Positions 32,609 through 45,248 of a stretch of DNA of 64,000 bases are shown in pieces; the first letter of the stretch is position 1, and each line of letters opens with the position of its first letter. The notes below the pieces were generated by a model, which worked only from the letters and a program-made list of their open reading frames with translations, did no database searches and had not been told where the DNA came from. Source of the DNA: Conus ventricosus (lineage: Eukaryota; Mollusca; Gastropoda; Neogastropoda; Conidae); assembly GCA_018398815.1 (NCBI GenBank), contig JAFLJL010014949.1, positions 40,001 through 104,000 on the forward strand, given 5' to 3'. The position numbers and the translations under genes were made by a program.

Positions 32609-33015
32609 GTTCAGTTGTGCAATGGTAATCTTAATGTTCAGTAACTATACACACGGCCTACGGCCAGCTGATTTATCATTTGTCAAATCACCAACTGAGA
32701 ATGGCTGTAGTTTTAGAGATGATTCTCGTTTTTGTCACGGCGCAAAGCCTGTGGCTGTGTATCTCTGTGCTCAAAACGGACCTAGGTTAAAAAAAAAAAC
32801 CTGTAAACATTGTAAAATTCCTAAGAATGCCGATTGAGGGAAAGAATGTGTTACCTTTTCTAGGTCACTTAACGAACAGGGAAGGAATCCCTCCACTAAC
32901 GCTTCTTTCTGTAGAAATACCATGAAACTATCACTGTAATAGAGAGGATCCCACGAGCATTTAAAAAAAAAGGGGGGGGGGGGAAGAAGGAAAAAACAAC
33001 AACACAGGTTTCCAT
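32609..33015. other. Unassigned sequence
   Basis: No gene recognised. G run at 32970-32983. Confidence 0.5.
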
Positions 33016-33395
33016 CTATTGCAGTCTTGAGGCCCTTGACACTAAAATGTCGATGATCTTGGCTTCAGTGACTTCCTGGGGCAGTTCGTTCCAGTCTCTG
33101 ATGGTTCTCTGCAGGAAACAGAACTGCTGGCTCCGAGTTCTAAAGCCAGTGCGGTGTTCAGAATTGCTGACTGTGTCCTCGTTTTTGCCAAGGTGGTGGA
33201 TGTTTGTGCGTGCCCATGACTGTCAATGGTAGCGATGTTGTTGTGCACCAAGCCAACTGTCTTTCTTCTGTCATAGAGAGAAGTCTGTTTTCAGGTCTTA
33301 GATCATGTCGGACGTGCTGGACGTTCTTCGTATTGTCGCACGACAAATCGAACAGCTTGCCATTGGATGGCCTCAGTGTGATCGATGTGATGTGG
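33016..33395 (-). pseudogene. LINE ORF2 C-terminal remnant
   Basis: On the minus strand the segment starts with HIDHTEAIQWQAVRFVVRQY (about 33395-33335), continues in other frames with LLSMTEERQLAWC, and ends with TIRDWNELPQEVTEAKIIDI and SRASRLQ before a stop at 33016-33018. These are the usual terminal motifs of jockey/CR1-group LINE polyproteins. Only the last ~125 codons remain, with at least two frame changes. Confidence 0.75.
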
Positions 33396-33399
33396 TGTG

Positions 33400-33444
33400 C
33401 TCACGCACGCACACATACACAACACAAACACACGCATGCACGCA

Positions 33445-33490
<46 letters not shown>
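33400..33490. repeat. (CA)n/(CACG)n microsatellite
   Basis: ACGC and CA repeats. Confidence 0.9.
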
Positions 33491-33494
<4 letters not shown>

Positions 33495-33732
33495 TTGTTG
33501 GCCAGAAAGTCCTCTAATTGTGTAAATTCAGCATATGCAAGAATAGATCAGACTTAGTGAAGGGCAACCTTAGACAGTATCGAAGATTCAGATCCATGTA
33601 ACCTTCCTTTGGATTTGAGGGAATGTTTCGCTAATAAACAAGGAACTGTATCAAATTTGGAAAGACTTGTTAGCACGATGAACTCGGGCTTTCAATACTA
33701 TCACAACAGCATTACATTCAGTGCTGGAACTA
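33491..33732. other. Short unassigned stretch before copy B
   Basis: No feature recognised. Confidence 0.4.
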
Positions 33733-33856
33733 ATCCTTAAAACAAAAGAGAATCACAGCATGTATTTCAAGTAGCCTACTCCATTCTGGGTGGTTCATGT
33801 TTATGTGTGTGTGTGGGGTGTGTGTGTGTGTGTGTGTGGAGAGAGAGAAGAGAGAG

Positions 33857-33916
<60 letters not shown>

Positions 33917-34204
33917 ATTGTAAGTGCATGTTACATGTGACACATCCATAATATTTTGTTGCAGTGATTTTTTTTTTAATTACCGAGTCAGCTTTTTTTT
34001 AATGTATTTATTGGTCTGTATTTCTTTTCTGGCATTCTTACGACTATTTACACGTGACCCGGTTGCTCAGGAACCAGATCTTGGATAACTAGCATTCGCA
34101 AAGCAGAAAACAACATGCTAGACTGGTACATCCATCTTTTATTGTTTTAGTAACTATTATTTCGGATGAACTGTTGCACGTGACACTAAGAATTCCGACC
34201 ATTT

Positions 34205-34220
34205 CATGTGCCTATTGGTA

Positions 34221-34287
<67 letters not shown>

Positions 34288-34310
34288 TGCGTGCGGCGCG
34301 CATGTGTGTG
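34205..34310. repeat. (TG)n microsatellite, copy B
   Basis: Equivalent of 485-605. Confidence 0.95.
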
Positions 34311-34819
34311 TGCATTCAAACAGAATGGTGATGAATTGCCTGAACAATCAATGGTCGTTTCAACTGTAATTGTTGGCCATACACTAATATTCTTGTTTTG
34401 CAACCGACTACGCCGTGGATCCCCTGCTGTCACAAACCCTTGTTCCGCACAATATCAGGCTGGAATGGACTCCCAAAGGAGGTATAGCCTGAATGTTCTA
34501 ATCATCTGTAGCAGTTCAACTCCTGCCTTTACAAATACCAGCTTTTCCCTAGCCAGACAGGTGTCATTTCACTAATGGGTGGGGTCGATGAAGGTTGGGG
34601 CTGTGGCAGTCAGGTGTAGTCCTGGGAATCATTACGGCAGCCGTAGAGGCTTGGCGGGAGATGTGATCATTGGCATATATATACACACTTTTTCAGGTGT
34701 TTTTTCTTCTTATGGGGCATCCCCTAGTTTCAAGAGGCTATTTTCATCAGCCACTTGATGTTGGCGGCAACATTTCACACTCCGACTGACACTGACAACA
34801 ACTCACACTCCAGCTCACA

Positions 34820-34978
34820 CTGGACGCGCGCGCACGCACACACACACACACATACACACACACACACACACACATATGCGCAAGCTCAGTCGCGTTTGCG
34901 ATCTTCAGACGTGCGCGCGCACACACACACCGCTCATTCACACACACAAACACACACACACACACACACACACGCTGC

Positions 34979-35047
<69 letters not shown>

Positions 35048-35063
35048 CACATAGATGTATATA

Positions 35064-35122
<59 letters not shown>

Positions 35123-35147
35123 TGTTTGAATTTGTGAGTGTATGCGC

Positions 35148-35229
<82 letters not shown>

Positions 35230-35230
35230 C
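34820..35230. repeat. (CA)n then (TG)n microsatellite cluster, copy B
   Basis: CA-rich then TG-rich, switching at about 34978. Equivalent of 1105-1615. Confidence 0.95.
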
Positions 35231-35329
35231 GCGGTGTCAGTGTATGCCGGAATGGCCGTTTGTGTCCGAGTGTGGCATTAAAGTAAGTCATGATAATTAG
35301 TAATAATTAGTAATGTTAATAATCGTGCT

Positions 35330-35530
35330 AACAATAGTAGTAGTGGTGGTGGTAGTAGCCTAGTACAAATAGTAACAGCAGCAGTAGTAGTAGTACAGTA
35401 GCAGAAGCAGCAGGTGTTGTAGTAGTTGTAGTAGCAGTAGCAGATGCACTAAGGATGAAGTTGATGCTGATGACGACGACGACGACAACGACGGTGATAC
35501 CGATGAAGATGATGATGACTGATGGTGCAT
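35330..35530. repeat. Trinucleotide repeat tract, copy B
   Basis: GTA/GCA and GACGAC repeats. Equivalent of 1690-1865. Confidence 0.85.
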
Positions 35531-35809
35531 GATCATTACTTATGATAGTGACGATGATAAAAATAAGCCTCTTGAAAATCGGAACGAAATTTTAGCCAGC
35601 CTGTAGGTCTTCCAACGAATGCAATCATTCTTTTTCATGTAACTTGTTTTTCAAAGTTAGTTTGAAACTTACAAGATTTGCTGCTCCCCCAAACGATAGA
35701 GACAAACAAATTACAAGACAAAACACGGCGCGTTTCGACGTCTTTGCTCTTCTTCATGCGAGACAAATAACATTCAAGACAATGAAAACGAAGAGAGCAA
35801 TCACTTATG

Positions 35810-36147
35810 CTTAGTTCACACTATGGAAACCGGCCTGGAAACAGCCCCAATTTCTTGTGGGTAAAGCTTAGTTCACTATGGAACCGGCTGGAAACACCCC
35901 AATTTCTTGTCCGGAAACCGAACTTGCACAGAGAAAACTTCATTACCCCCTTCAACAAAAACTGCATTACCTCTTCGGATTTTCCCGTAGATTTGCAAGC
36001 CTGTTCTTCATTCAGTCTGCAAAAGTTTTTTGGAAATACAGGCCGAAAAAGAAACTAGGACACGGGACGCTACCGAGTTTTCATATCGTTCCAAAAGGTG
36101 TGAACAGGTAGGAAACAAAGTTTTTGTACACGAGATGACCGAAATTG
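35810..36147. repeat. Foldback module, left fragment
   Basis: TTCACACTATGGAAACCGGC near 35815, with a shorter repeat near 35870. CAGAGAAAACTTCATTACCC, a Tcc-rich core and a GTGTGAACAGGTAGG segment follow in the same order as in 42200-43775. Non-coding. Confidence 0.7.
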
Positions 36148-36186
36148 AAACACCAGGGGAATATCAACAATGAAAACGGGTTTCCC

Positions 36187-39100
36187 TTTTTTTTTTTTTT
36201 TTTTAATTTTTTAATGGCACACAAAGAAAGTATTCCCTGGACAACAGCGACATTATTACAAACATCAACGAAGTCATTAACATGTCAATAGTGTCCTCAT
36301 AAATTACTCATGACTTTAGAGAAAATACGTAATAATCATTTTTTAGTCTTATTTTCCCATTTGATGACAAGGTCACGGACAACACGCAAAAAGAGGAAAT
36401 TATTCTATGCTTTAACTTATTTTGTATTAGGGGTATGAAAGGGGAAAAACTTTTGTTCCGTGTTCTGCATAATTCATCTCCATCGAGTACATGTTTTCTC
36501 AATTTTATGTTATAGCTTAATTCCTTTAGAAACATTTTGGTTGGGTTTCATCCTTATTAATTCTACATTTGTTATGATATTTTCCATTAAAAGATTAAGT
36601 CTAAATTTCATCTGTTTTTGTTTTTCCATCATTTGCCAAAAAATTCATTCACAATGACAATCTTCCAAAAGTGTGACACTTTCTTTTAGAGTATTTTCAA
36701 TTTGTTTCCGAAAAGTAGGCAAATTCACATTCCATAAGTAGTGATTTAATCAAATATTCTTTTCTTACAGAAGTTACACATGTCACTATCCCAACCTGCA
36801 TTCTTTTCAAATTACTGTTTGTTACAAAAATTTTCTGTGACTTTATTTTAAGCGGGAACCATTTCAGTTTTATTTCTTTTATTTTCTTAATTTCTTTTTT
36901 AGCACGTCTGTCCAATTATAGGTTTATTAAGGCGCTGTTCCCATTTCATAAAAGAGCTGATGTTTAAAACTTCAATGTCTTCTATCATAATTAATAGTGA
37001 ATGCGTCCCCCTTTAGTGCGCTACAAATTTTTTTGTAACGCTAATGTTCTGTCATTACTGGTTTACTGTCGAGTTTTATTGACATTTTTTCGCTTTGTCT
37101 TTTATTGATTGTACGCAACTTATGTAATTTAGAAAATTGACCTCAAATCCCAGCTCTCTGACAGTGTGTGACGGCTTATAAAGTTCCATTGTCGTCAAGT
37201 AAATGTTTAACCAAAAATATATTGTTCTTCTTTCCATTTTTTGTAAAAGAACGGTTTATTTCCCACTTTGACTTTTCGTTACAAAAAATAGGTTCAATAG
37301 CTAGATCTGTGTTATTTTTAATTCTGCACGGTTGCAAAAAAATTTATATGCCTGAAAAACATCTCTCCAAAAATTATTTATTTTGCTTTGTACAAATCTA
37401 TTGGTCCTTATGAATCAAGGGCATCGTTTTCAGGACATAATGAATGTGTACTGTTTTCCATTTACAATTTTGCACGTATACTTTCCAAATTCCAGGCGTT
37501 TTTTAAGGCTTGGATATATATCTTAAGATTAGGTATACCTAGCCCTCCTTTCCAAATATTTTGCAAAGAATATTTTCTTTTAATTTTATCATTTTTGTTG
37601 TTCCAAACAAACTTGAAACACATATTTTGCAATATCTATCTGAGAGTCTGGAGGGTTGGGCAGGAGGATCCACAAATATACAAGTTTTGATAGCACTAAT
37701 GATTTTTAGCACTGCTATTCTACCTAGAGGTGTAATTACTCTTTTTGACCATATTTTAAATAGATTTTTAACTTCTAAAAATTTATCTGTCACATTGATT
37801 TGAGTTCATATTTGTCAGATTATTCGTAAACCACCCCCCCTAGGATTTTAAATTTTAAAGGGTTCCATTCCATTTTATATAAGGGTAGTACGTGTTCAAC
37901 GAATTCTTTTTTATCCCTAACAACATTAAACGTTTTTTCATAGTTTTATTTAAGTCCAGTTATTTGCTCAAATTCATAGAGATCTGTGAACAACTTTCAT
38001 GTGATTTCTTATCTCCTTCCAGTGTGAAGGTGGTGTCATCTGCAAACTGATTTGTCTTGAATTCTGTATTTTTTTATTTTTATGCCTTTAACATCTTGAT
38101 CTTGCCTTTTTTTGTTTGCTAGTATTTCGGCACATAAAACAAACAATAGGGAGATATAGGATCTCCTTGTCGGCTCCTCTTCAATTGAAATCCTGAAGAA
38201 ACCTTCCGTTCACTAAACATAAGCCCTTATCTTTTCATAAAAAGATATTATCCATTGCTGTATTCTTTTCCAAAACCCGAAAGACGTAGAACCCTACTAT
38301 GTATGCCCAGTCAACAGAGTCAAATGCTTTTTCGAATCGACAGATTATAATAATCAGGCAAGCGGGTTCACCTTAATTAGTGATTACATCATATATGGTT
38401 CTTAAACTTTTCCCCTATGTATCTACGGGGAATGAAACCCTGACTGGCCCTCTTTTATGTTTTGGGGGTTAGAACAGATTTTATTCTGCTGCAATACAGG
38501 CAGAAGCAATTTTATAAGTAACATTTAGAAGTGAAATTGGTCTCCAGTTCTTTATGTATTCTCGGGGTTATCGCCTTTTGGAAAACAAATTTTTTATACC
38601 TTCTTTTTGTGTTTAGACATTTCGCCTTTATTGTATCCCTCGTTTTATGAACGGACAACAAACCCCCCAATGTCTCCAAAAAAATTTAAAAAAAAAATTT
38701 ACTTTTAATACCATCTGTCCAGGACTTTTATCTTCTCCATTTTTTTTAAGACTTTAGTGCTTCCTTTTAGGTAATTGGTCCCTCCAACTCATCGGATTCT
38801 GCTTGAGTTAGTTTGGGTAGATTATTGGCATTTTTTCCATTTCAATATCTTTTACTTTTTCTCTGCATATAAATGTTAAAATAGTTCTTGTTTCTTCTAA
38901 CATAAGGTCCGTTTTGTTAAGTAGTTCCTTTGTTCGTGACTAGTTTGAGCATTCTTTTGCTACAAAGTTTCTTTTTTCCAGCGAGCAGAAGTATTTGTTT
39001 ACTTTTTCCCCTTGTGACGCCCATCTTGCCTGGACCTTACTATTATTCCTTCCATCTTTGTTTTCTAAACTCATTCAATTCATCTTTTTTTCTTTTTCAG

Positions 39101-40170
39101 GGTTGCCACGTCCCCTTCCAATAAAGGAGTTTTTGCTTTCCAAAGCTTGAATTTCTTTTTTTTCAATGTGTTTTTCTTTCTCATTTAGTTTTTATTTTTT
39201 GAATGCTAAATGTTATGTTTCTGCTCTTATTTTCCCTAATCAGAGTATCTAAGAATAACTGGTTCCCGAAACTTTAGAGCTGAAATTTGATTGTTTGGGA
39301 TTTTATCGAGAGAATTTCTATGTATGGTAGTAGCGCATATTGTTCCTTAATTTTTTAATTTTTTTCATTAATAAGGTCTACATATATCTTATCTCTCAAA
39401 AGTGAAAAGTTTAAATTTCCCAAAAACCTTTATGTCTGTCTTCTTTTCTAAAAGCAATTTTTATATATACCAAAGAGTGATCTGTTTTGTATCCAAATAA
39501 AATATTAGCATCTTAATATTAGTGATTAAAAGTATCGGACACTAAAAAGAAATCTAGCCTGCTTTTTGGAAGGGTTTTAGTCTTCTCCATGTATACCCTT
39601 TTGTGTCTTCATTCAAAATCTTCCATATATCAACTAGCTCTAGTTTTGTCATCTTTCAGTAACTACTTCCTGCGCATGTCTGTTATTGTTATGTTTATAA
39701 TTTTGATAGTCAATACTAGGGTTAATAACCAAATTCCAGTCTCCGGCTATTATTATGTTGGCTATGTTTAATTCTTCCACTTTCAACTGTATGTTTTCAA
39801 AGAAGGAAGGATCATCTTTATTTGGGCATAGATATTTACCAAAATTAAATCCCTTTTTCCCTTGTATTTAAAAACAGTATTATGTAATTACCTGAACATC
39901 TTTAATTAATTTCTTTATTTGAAATTTAAAAATTATTATTGAAAAGTATTGCCAGCCTCTTGATTTTAGAATTGTTAGAAGCAAAAAACACACTCGTATC
40001 CCATTCACTTCTTTTTTGGCGTTCTATTTCTGTGTGAAATGTGTTTTCTTGTAGAAAAAATAAATAGAGTACTGTTTTTGTCTTTAAAAACTGAACACGT
40101 CCTTTCTTTTTTGATATCCCGAGACCCTGGCAGTTCAAAGAGACATTGCATAGAATCCATACCCGTTTTA
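36187..40170 (-). pseudogene. Tx1/L1-like LINE ORF2, minus strand, decayed
   Basis: The minus-strand endonuclease starts near 40150 with VSLNCQGLGISKKKGRVQFL and includes RSEWDTSVFFASNN and LAILFNNNF. RT pieces follow: DPFEKAFDSVDW-like text near 38340-38300 and the catalytic QFADDTTFTLEGDK at about 38050-38010. The C-terminal region reads FLEVKNLFKIWSKRVITPLG and RIAVLKIISAIKTCIFVDPP (about 37785-37665), a conserved post-RT segment of L1/Tx1 elements. A T run at 36187-36204 is a likely poly(A) tail, placing the 3' end there. Reading frames are broken every 100-250 bp. It is a relative of, but not identical to, the plus-strand LINE at 7371-12950. Confidence 0.8.
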
Positions 40171-40261
40171 ATGATAGTAAATTTTTTGAATGACTTCTCA
40201 TTCTCTAATGTGTTTCTATGTTTTCGTTATGATGAACACAACAACTGACAAATGAACAACT

Positions 40262-41015
40262 AGATCAAAAACATGACCCAAACATACTAACGTATGAAAT
40301 CTCATACTAACTAAACATACCGGGTTAAATCCAACTATAAGTCAAAAATTGCTTGACCACGCTAGGAAGTGGAAGGCGAAAGAATACAAACAAACAAAAT
40401 AATAATAATGATACATGTAAAATTGAAGAAGAAAAACGTATAGCCGTCTACTTTAGTGACATCATTCACAACATTGCATTCATGCGCAAGTGTCCCATAC
40501 TTGAAAATTACACTTTCACATGTGATTTTATTTATGCACAGGGAATTCCAGCACGCGAGTGAGCACACAGAGAGAGGGGAGAGAGAGGAGAGAGAGGAGA
40601 GAGAGAGAGAGATCCCGCAGCAAGGAATTGTGTACGCTCCCAAAGCATTTTGTTGTGAGACACCCCCCTCCCCTACCCAAAAACCACTGATCCCCGTTCA
40701 GCTGATGCATCTTCACGGAACGCGGTGGATTCGCACAGCAGAAGCAACTTACGCTTCCCCCCCCTCCCCCTTTTTCCCCCCCCCCCCCCCCTCCCCACAC
40801 GTGCCCATTAATGTGATCCGTGCATATGTGTTTTGTGCGTGCGCGCGCGCGCCGTCCCCGCCCCCACGCGCGCCCGTCCGCGCCCCCACGCACGTGAATG
40901 TCTGTATACAAACATAGTCAAACATACTAACATACTACACATCAAACCATTAAAAAAGTAGAGATTATATCTAACGTTGTATCAAAAAACTGCCTGACCA
41001 ACGCAAGGAAGTGGG
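40262..41015. repeat. Pair of similar ~100 bp segments around GA-rich and G/C-rich tracts
   Basis: CATACTAAC, AAATCCAACTATAAGTCAAAAATTGCTTGACC and AGGAAGTGG near 40285-40375 recur in modified form near 40925-41015. Between them are a GAGA tract (40568-40615) and C-rich sequence (40755-40870). This may be the LINE 5' UTR with a repeated promoter unit; that is inference. Confidence 0.45.
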
Positions 41016-41439
41016 GTGTGCAAAATGTAATCCCCACCCCCAAGTTGAACGTTTGAGAGAGTGCAAAAGGACGTCATAAATGGCTTTGAAGAGGGGGGGG
41101 GGGGGGGGAGAAAAAAAAGAAGAAAGATTACCGATCATAGACACACGTTAAAGTGTTATGAACGAGCGCGTGCGCTCTTGCTTTAGCTGTGTTGGGTTCC
41201 CAATTACCCCCTGAACACAGTTAACCCAGGCATCTTAACGTCACAGGTGGAAAAAGCACATGTTGTGGGAGCGCGCGCGCACGCGCACGTGCGTCCGTGC
41301 CGCGCGCGCTTACGCGCGATTGCCAAAGCCGGTTTTGGGATGGATGATGGGCGTCATATTGGCTTTTTCTTATTTGTTGGCTTTTACTTTTATACGAAAG
41401 GAAAGGAAAACTGGGTTAGGTTCGATGACTTAAGGCAGT
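41016..41439. other. Unassigned sequence, G run and alternating GC
   Basis: No gene. G run at 41091-41109 and GCGCGC-rich sequence at 41265-41320. Confidence 0.5.
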
Positions 41440-42050
41440 AGAGGAGAGGGTGGGGGGGGGGGATCGGGCCGGGAAGGGAAGACGTGGGGGGGGGGGCGGT
41501 TGACGGTGGGCGTGGGGGGCGGGGGAGGGACGGAGCTGGGAGGTGGAGGGGTAAGGGGTGTGGTGGGGGGGGGGGGGGGGGAACGGGGGGGAAGCGGAGG
41601 GGAAAGGGGTGCGGGGGGGAGGGGGGGGACGGAGCTGGGAAGCGAAAGCGGGGAAGGGGTGGGGGGGGGGGGGAAGGGGTGCGGGGGGGGTGGGGGGGGA
41701 AGGAGCTGGGGGCGGAGCTGGGAAGGGGTGCGGGGGGGGGGGGGGGCGGAGCTGGGAAGTGGAGCGGGGAAGGGTGTGCGGGGGGGGGGGGGGGCCGGAG
41801 CTGGGAAGCGGGCGGGGGAGGGGGGTGCGGGGGGTGCGGGGTGGGGGGGGGAGGGGGCGGGGAGGAAGGAGCTGGGAAGCGGAGGGGAAGGGGTGCCGGG
41901 GGGGGGGGGGGGGGGGGGGGGGCGGGCGGAGCTGGGAAGCGGAGCGGGGATGGGGTGCGGGGGGCGGGGGGGTGGGGGGGGGGCGGAGCTGGGAAGCGGA
42001 GCGGGGAAGGGGTGCGGGGGGGGGGGGGGGGGGAGGGGGACGGGCTGGCT
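41440..42050 (+). repeat. G-rich minisatellite, ~45-60 bp unit
   Basis: About a dozen variants of CGGAGCTGGGAAGCGGAG, GGGGAAGGGGTGCGG and a long G run. All three plus frames are open with Gly/Arg, and minus frames with Pro/Ser, a pure composition effect. Multiple runs of four or more G make stable G-quadruplex formation likely. Confidence 0.9.
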
Positions 42051-42064
42051 TGGGCTGGCTCGCG

Positions 42065-43773
42065 CGCACAGCGTGAATGGCGCGAAAAGAGCAAAAAGGG
42101 GAGGAGCTTCGCAGTTTCTGTATAATTTCGTCGTGCGTTCACATTGTCGACAGAAATCCAGTCACATTTATTTATTAGACGGTTTCCAAAGCAGTTTCTT
42201 TAAGCTAAGTTCACACTATGGAACCGGCCTGGAAACAGCCCCAATTTCTTGTCGGGAAACCGAAATCTGCACAGAGAAAACTCACATTACCCCTTAAACC
42301 CAAACTGCATTACCTCTATCGGATATTCCCGATAGATTTCCCAAAAGCTTTTTCCCTTCCATCTCAGTCTGCAAAAGTTGTTTGGAATGCTAGGTTCACA
42401 CTATGGAAAATGTGGGAAACTCTGGCAGTCTGCGCGTTAAAGAAACTGCTTTGGAACCGTCTATAAATAAATGTGACTGGAGTTTCTGTCGACAATGTGA
42501 ACGCTCGACGAAATTATACAGAAACTGCGAAGCTCCTCCCCTTTTTGCTCTTTTCGCGCCATTCACGCTGTGCGCGCGTTTTGCACGGACTTCCCTGCTA
42601 TTTTCGCCTTTCTTTTTTTTGGGGGGTCAATTTCAGTCAGTTGTGTACAAAACTTTGTTGCCTACCTGTTCACACTTTGGAATACGATATGGAAACTCGG
42701 TAGCGTCAGTGTCCTAGTTTCTTCTCGGCCTTGTATTTCCAAACAACTTTTGCAGACTGAGATGGAAGGAAACAGGCTTGGCAACTCTATCGGGAATATC
42801 CGATAGAGGTAATGCAGTTTGTTGAAGGGGGTAATGTGAGTTTTCTCTGTGCAGATTTCGGTTACCCGACAAGAAATTGGGGCTGTTTCCAGGCCGGTTT
42901 CCATAGTGTGAACTTAGCTGAAATACAAGGCGAGAAGAAACTAGGACATGACGCTACCGAGTTTCCATATCGTTTCCAAAGTGTGAACAGGTTGGCAACA
43001 AAGTTTGTGTACACGAGACTGACTGAAATTGACCCAAAAAAAAAAGAAAGGCGAAAATAGCAGGGAAGTCCGTGCAAAACGCACGCACAGCGTGAATGGC
43101 GCGAAAAGAGCAAAAAAAAGGGGAGGAGCTTCGCAGTTTCTGTATAATTTCGTCGAGCGTTCACATTGTCGACAGAAACTCCAGTCACATTTATTTATAG
43201 ACGGTTTCTAAAGCAGTTTCTTTAACGCGCAGACTGCCGAGTTTCCCACTGTTTCCATAGTGTGAACCTAGCATTAACGCGCAGACTGCCAGAGTTTCCA
43301 CAGTTTCCATAGTGTGAACTAGCATTACCCCTACAACAAACTGCATTACCTCTATCGGATATTCCCGATAGATTTGCCAAGCCTGTTTCCTTCCATCTCG
43401 TCTGCAAAGTTGTTTGGAAATACAGGCCGAGAAGAAACTAGGACACTGACGCTACCGAGTTTCCATATCGTTTCCAAAGTGTGAACAGGTAGGCAACAAA
43501 GTTTTTGTACACGAGACTGACTGAAATTGACCCCAAAAAAAAAAAAAAAAAAAGGCGAAAACAGCAGGGAAGTCCGTGCAAAACGCAAAGGGGAGGAGCT
43601 TCGCAGTTTCTGTATAATTTCGTCGAGCGTTCACATTGTCGACAAAAACTCCAGTCACATTTATTTATAGACGGTTTCCAAAGCAGTTTCTTTAACGCGC
43701 AGACTGCCAGGTTTCCCACAGTTTCCATAGTGTGAACCTAGCATAATGTGAGTTTTCTCTGTGCAGATTTCGG
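42065..43773. repeat. Foldback modules, right cluster (inverted and direct copies)
   Basis: The sequence is built from three to four copies of one module in alternating orientation. TTCACACTATGGAAAC occurs near 42209 and 42399, and its inverse near 42898, 43252, 43303 and 43723. GACGGTTTCCAAAGCAGTTTC occurs near 42178, 43200 and 43670. CGTTCACATTGTCGACAGAA occurs near 42136, 43159 and 43630, with its inverse near 42485. 42208-42910 is itself a long inverted repeat around a core at about 42540-42640. Non-coding; MITE-like. Confidence 0.8.
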
Positions 43774-43829
43774 TTATGTCCTCAAAATTGGGCGCCAAAT
43801 GGATCAGGAAAGAAAACTCGTGTGAACAC

Positions 43830-43905
<76 letters not shown>

Positions 43906-44035
43906 CGTGTGCATGCATGTATGCACGCGTTGTTTGTGCGTGCGTGTGTGCATGCGTGCGTTGTCCTTGCGCACGTGCATCTGTGTGTGTATGCATGCGT
44001 GCGTGCGTGTGTGCATGCGTGCGTGTGTGTTAGAT
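43830..44035. repeat. (TG)n/(TGCG)n microsatellite, copy B
   Basis: Equivalent of 2240-2400 in copy A. Confidence 0.95.
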
Positions 44036-44148
44036 GCTTATTAGACCAGGCAAGCCCGACTTACATCGCAGCTACCCTCATATCTGAGGGCATTCCCCCT
44101 ATCCGCCACCTGGGGACCCGCCTGGTTGGGGGTGGTCCCCCCTGCTCC

Positions 44149-44149
<1 letters not shown>

Positions 44150-44212
<63 letters not shown>

Positions 44213-44262
44213 GTGTGGTGTGTTGTTGTGTTGTTGTTGTTGTTGTTGTTGTTGCTGCTGCT
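44150..44262. repeat. (TG)n and (GTT)n microsatellite, copy B
   Basis: Equivalent of 2515-2700 in copy A. Confidence 0.95.
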
Positions 44263-44718
44263 GTTTATGTGCATGCCCGCGCGCCAATTGATGATGGAGA
44301 TGATGATGAAATAAGTCACTTGAAAAAAAAACGAAAAAAAAAAACGAAACGAAAACCAGTCAACCTGCACTAACTAGAGCATTCGTCCTTTTTCATATAA
44401 ACTCCACTCATCCACTGTCCTCCGTCTACCCATCCACTCTCTAATCACTATTGTTCAGTATGTTTAGTAGTTCAGGGCCATAGAAAGGGCTCGAGTCGGT
44501 AGCGTCGAATAGGCCTAGCCTTAAGGCTGCAGGGCCATAGAAACTCATGCCTCACGTCTCCGCCTCATGTTTCACATGTCACATCTCATGCTCTGGGCCA
44601 CAGGAGCTCACACCTCACTACTCACGCATCACGCGTCGTTATGTGTTGACGGTGGCAGAAGGCAGTGCCGTTTGCTCAACTGATCAGAAGCAATATTTGT
44701 GGTTTGTTTCTGTTTTTG

Positions 44719-45035
44719 ATGATGGATTCTTCCGACGAAGAAGATCTCCTGATTTTGCTCTTGTCATCAGGATGAGGAAGTGGAAGAGACAAAGCATATG
44801 GTGCCAAGAGCATTTCTTCCTTAGAGAATCATGAGGAGAATTCCACCGTACATTCCATCATCTCCTTGATAATCCTGATAAAGAACACTTATTCAATTAT
44901 ATAAGGATGTCGCACAATAGGTAAAATACCCTGAAGTCCCTCGTACTGGAATGTCTGAAGCCAGATTATTCAAACTGGAGAAAACCAATCGAAGCAGAAG
45001 AAAAGGTCATCGTTACTCTCAGATTGACTGTCTTA
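44719..45035 (+). pseudogene. PIF/Harbinger-like transposase N-terminal fragment (copy B)
   Basis: Same frame as in copy A without the Tc1 interruption: it opens MMDSSDEEDLLILLL at 44719, then SIWCQEHFFLRES in another frame (44795-44835). Next come ~60 codons of helical sequence, and a stretch NWRKPIEAEEKVIVTLRLT at about 44980-45030, which resembles the segment that precedes the catalytic domain in HARBI1-type proteins. At least three indels. No catalytic domain follows within the duplicated segment. Confidence 0.5.
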
Positions 45036-45211
45036 GTGGATAGGGCACTTGTCCCTTCTCCAGTGCTATCAGCCATTCTGGCTTTCTTTTGTTTAATTTA
45101 TTTTTTGTATAAATTTGTTTATGTTGATAAGATAACCCTCGGGTTTGATTGGGCTATAAACAACAACAAATCAAAAATAGTAAACATACAGGTTTGTTCG
45201 TCACATCACTC

Positions 45212-45248
<37 letters not shown>

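Larger units (their letters stand above)
35810..43773. mobile_element. Composite ~8 kb insertion with inverted-repeat modules
   Basis: The insertion point is defined by alignment to copy A. TTATG occurs on both sides (35805-35809 and 43774-43778), consistent with a target-site duplication. Outer parts are modules carrying TTCACACTATGGAAAC and its inverse GTTTCCATAGTGTGAAC. The inside carries a Tx1-like LINE and a G-rich minisatellite that themselves appear inserted into a module (module homology breaks at about 36147 and resumes at about 42065). Confidence 0.65.

Noticed and set aside
41390..42297. Proline-rich and glycine-rich frames up to 265 codons
   Set aside because: All frames are open because of the G-rich minisatellite; no start context or domain.
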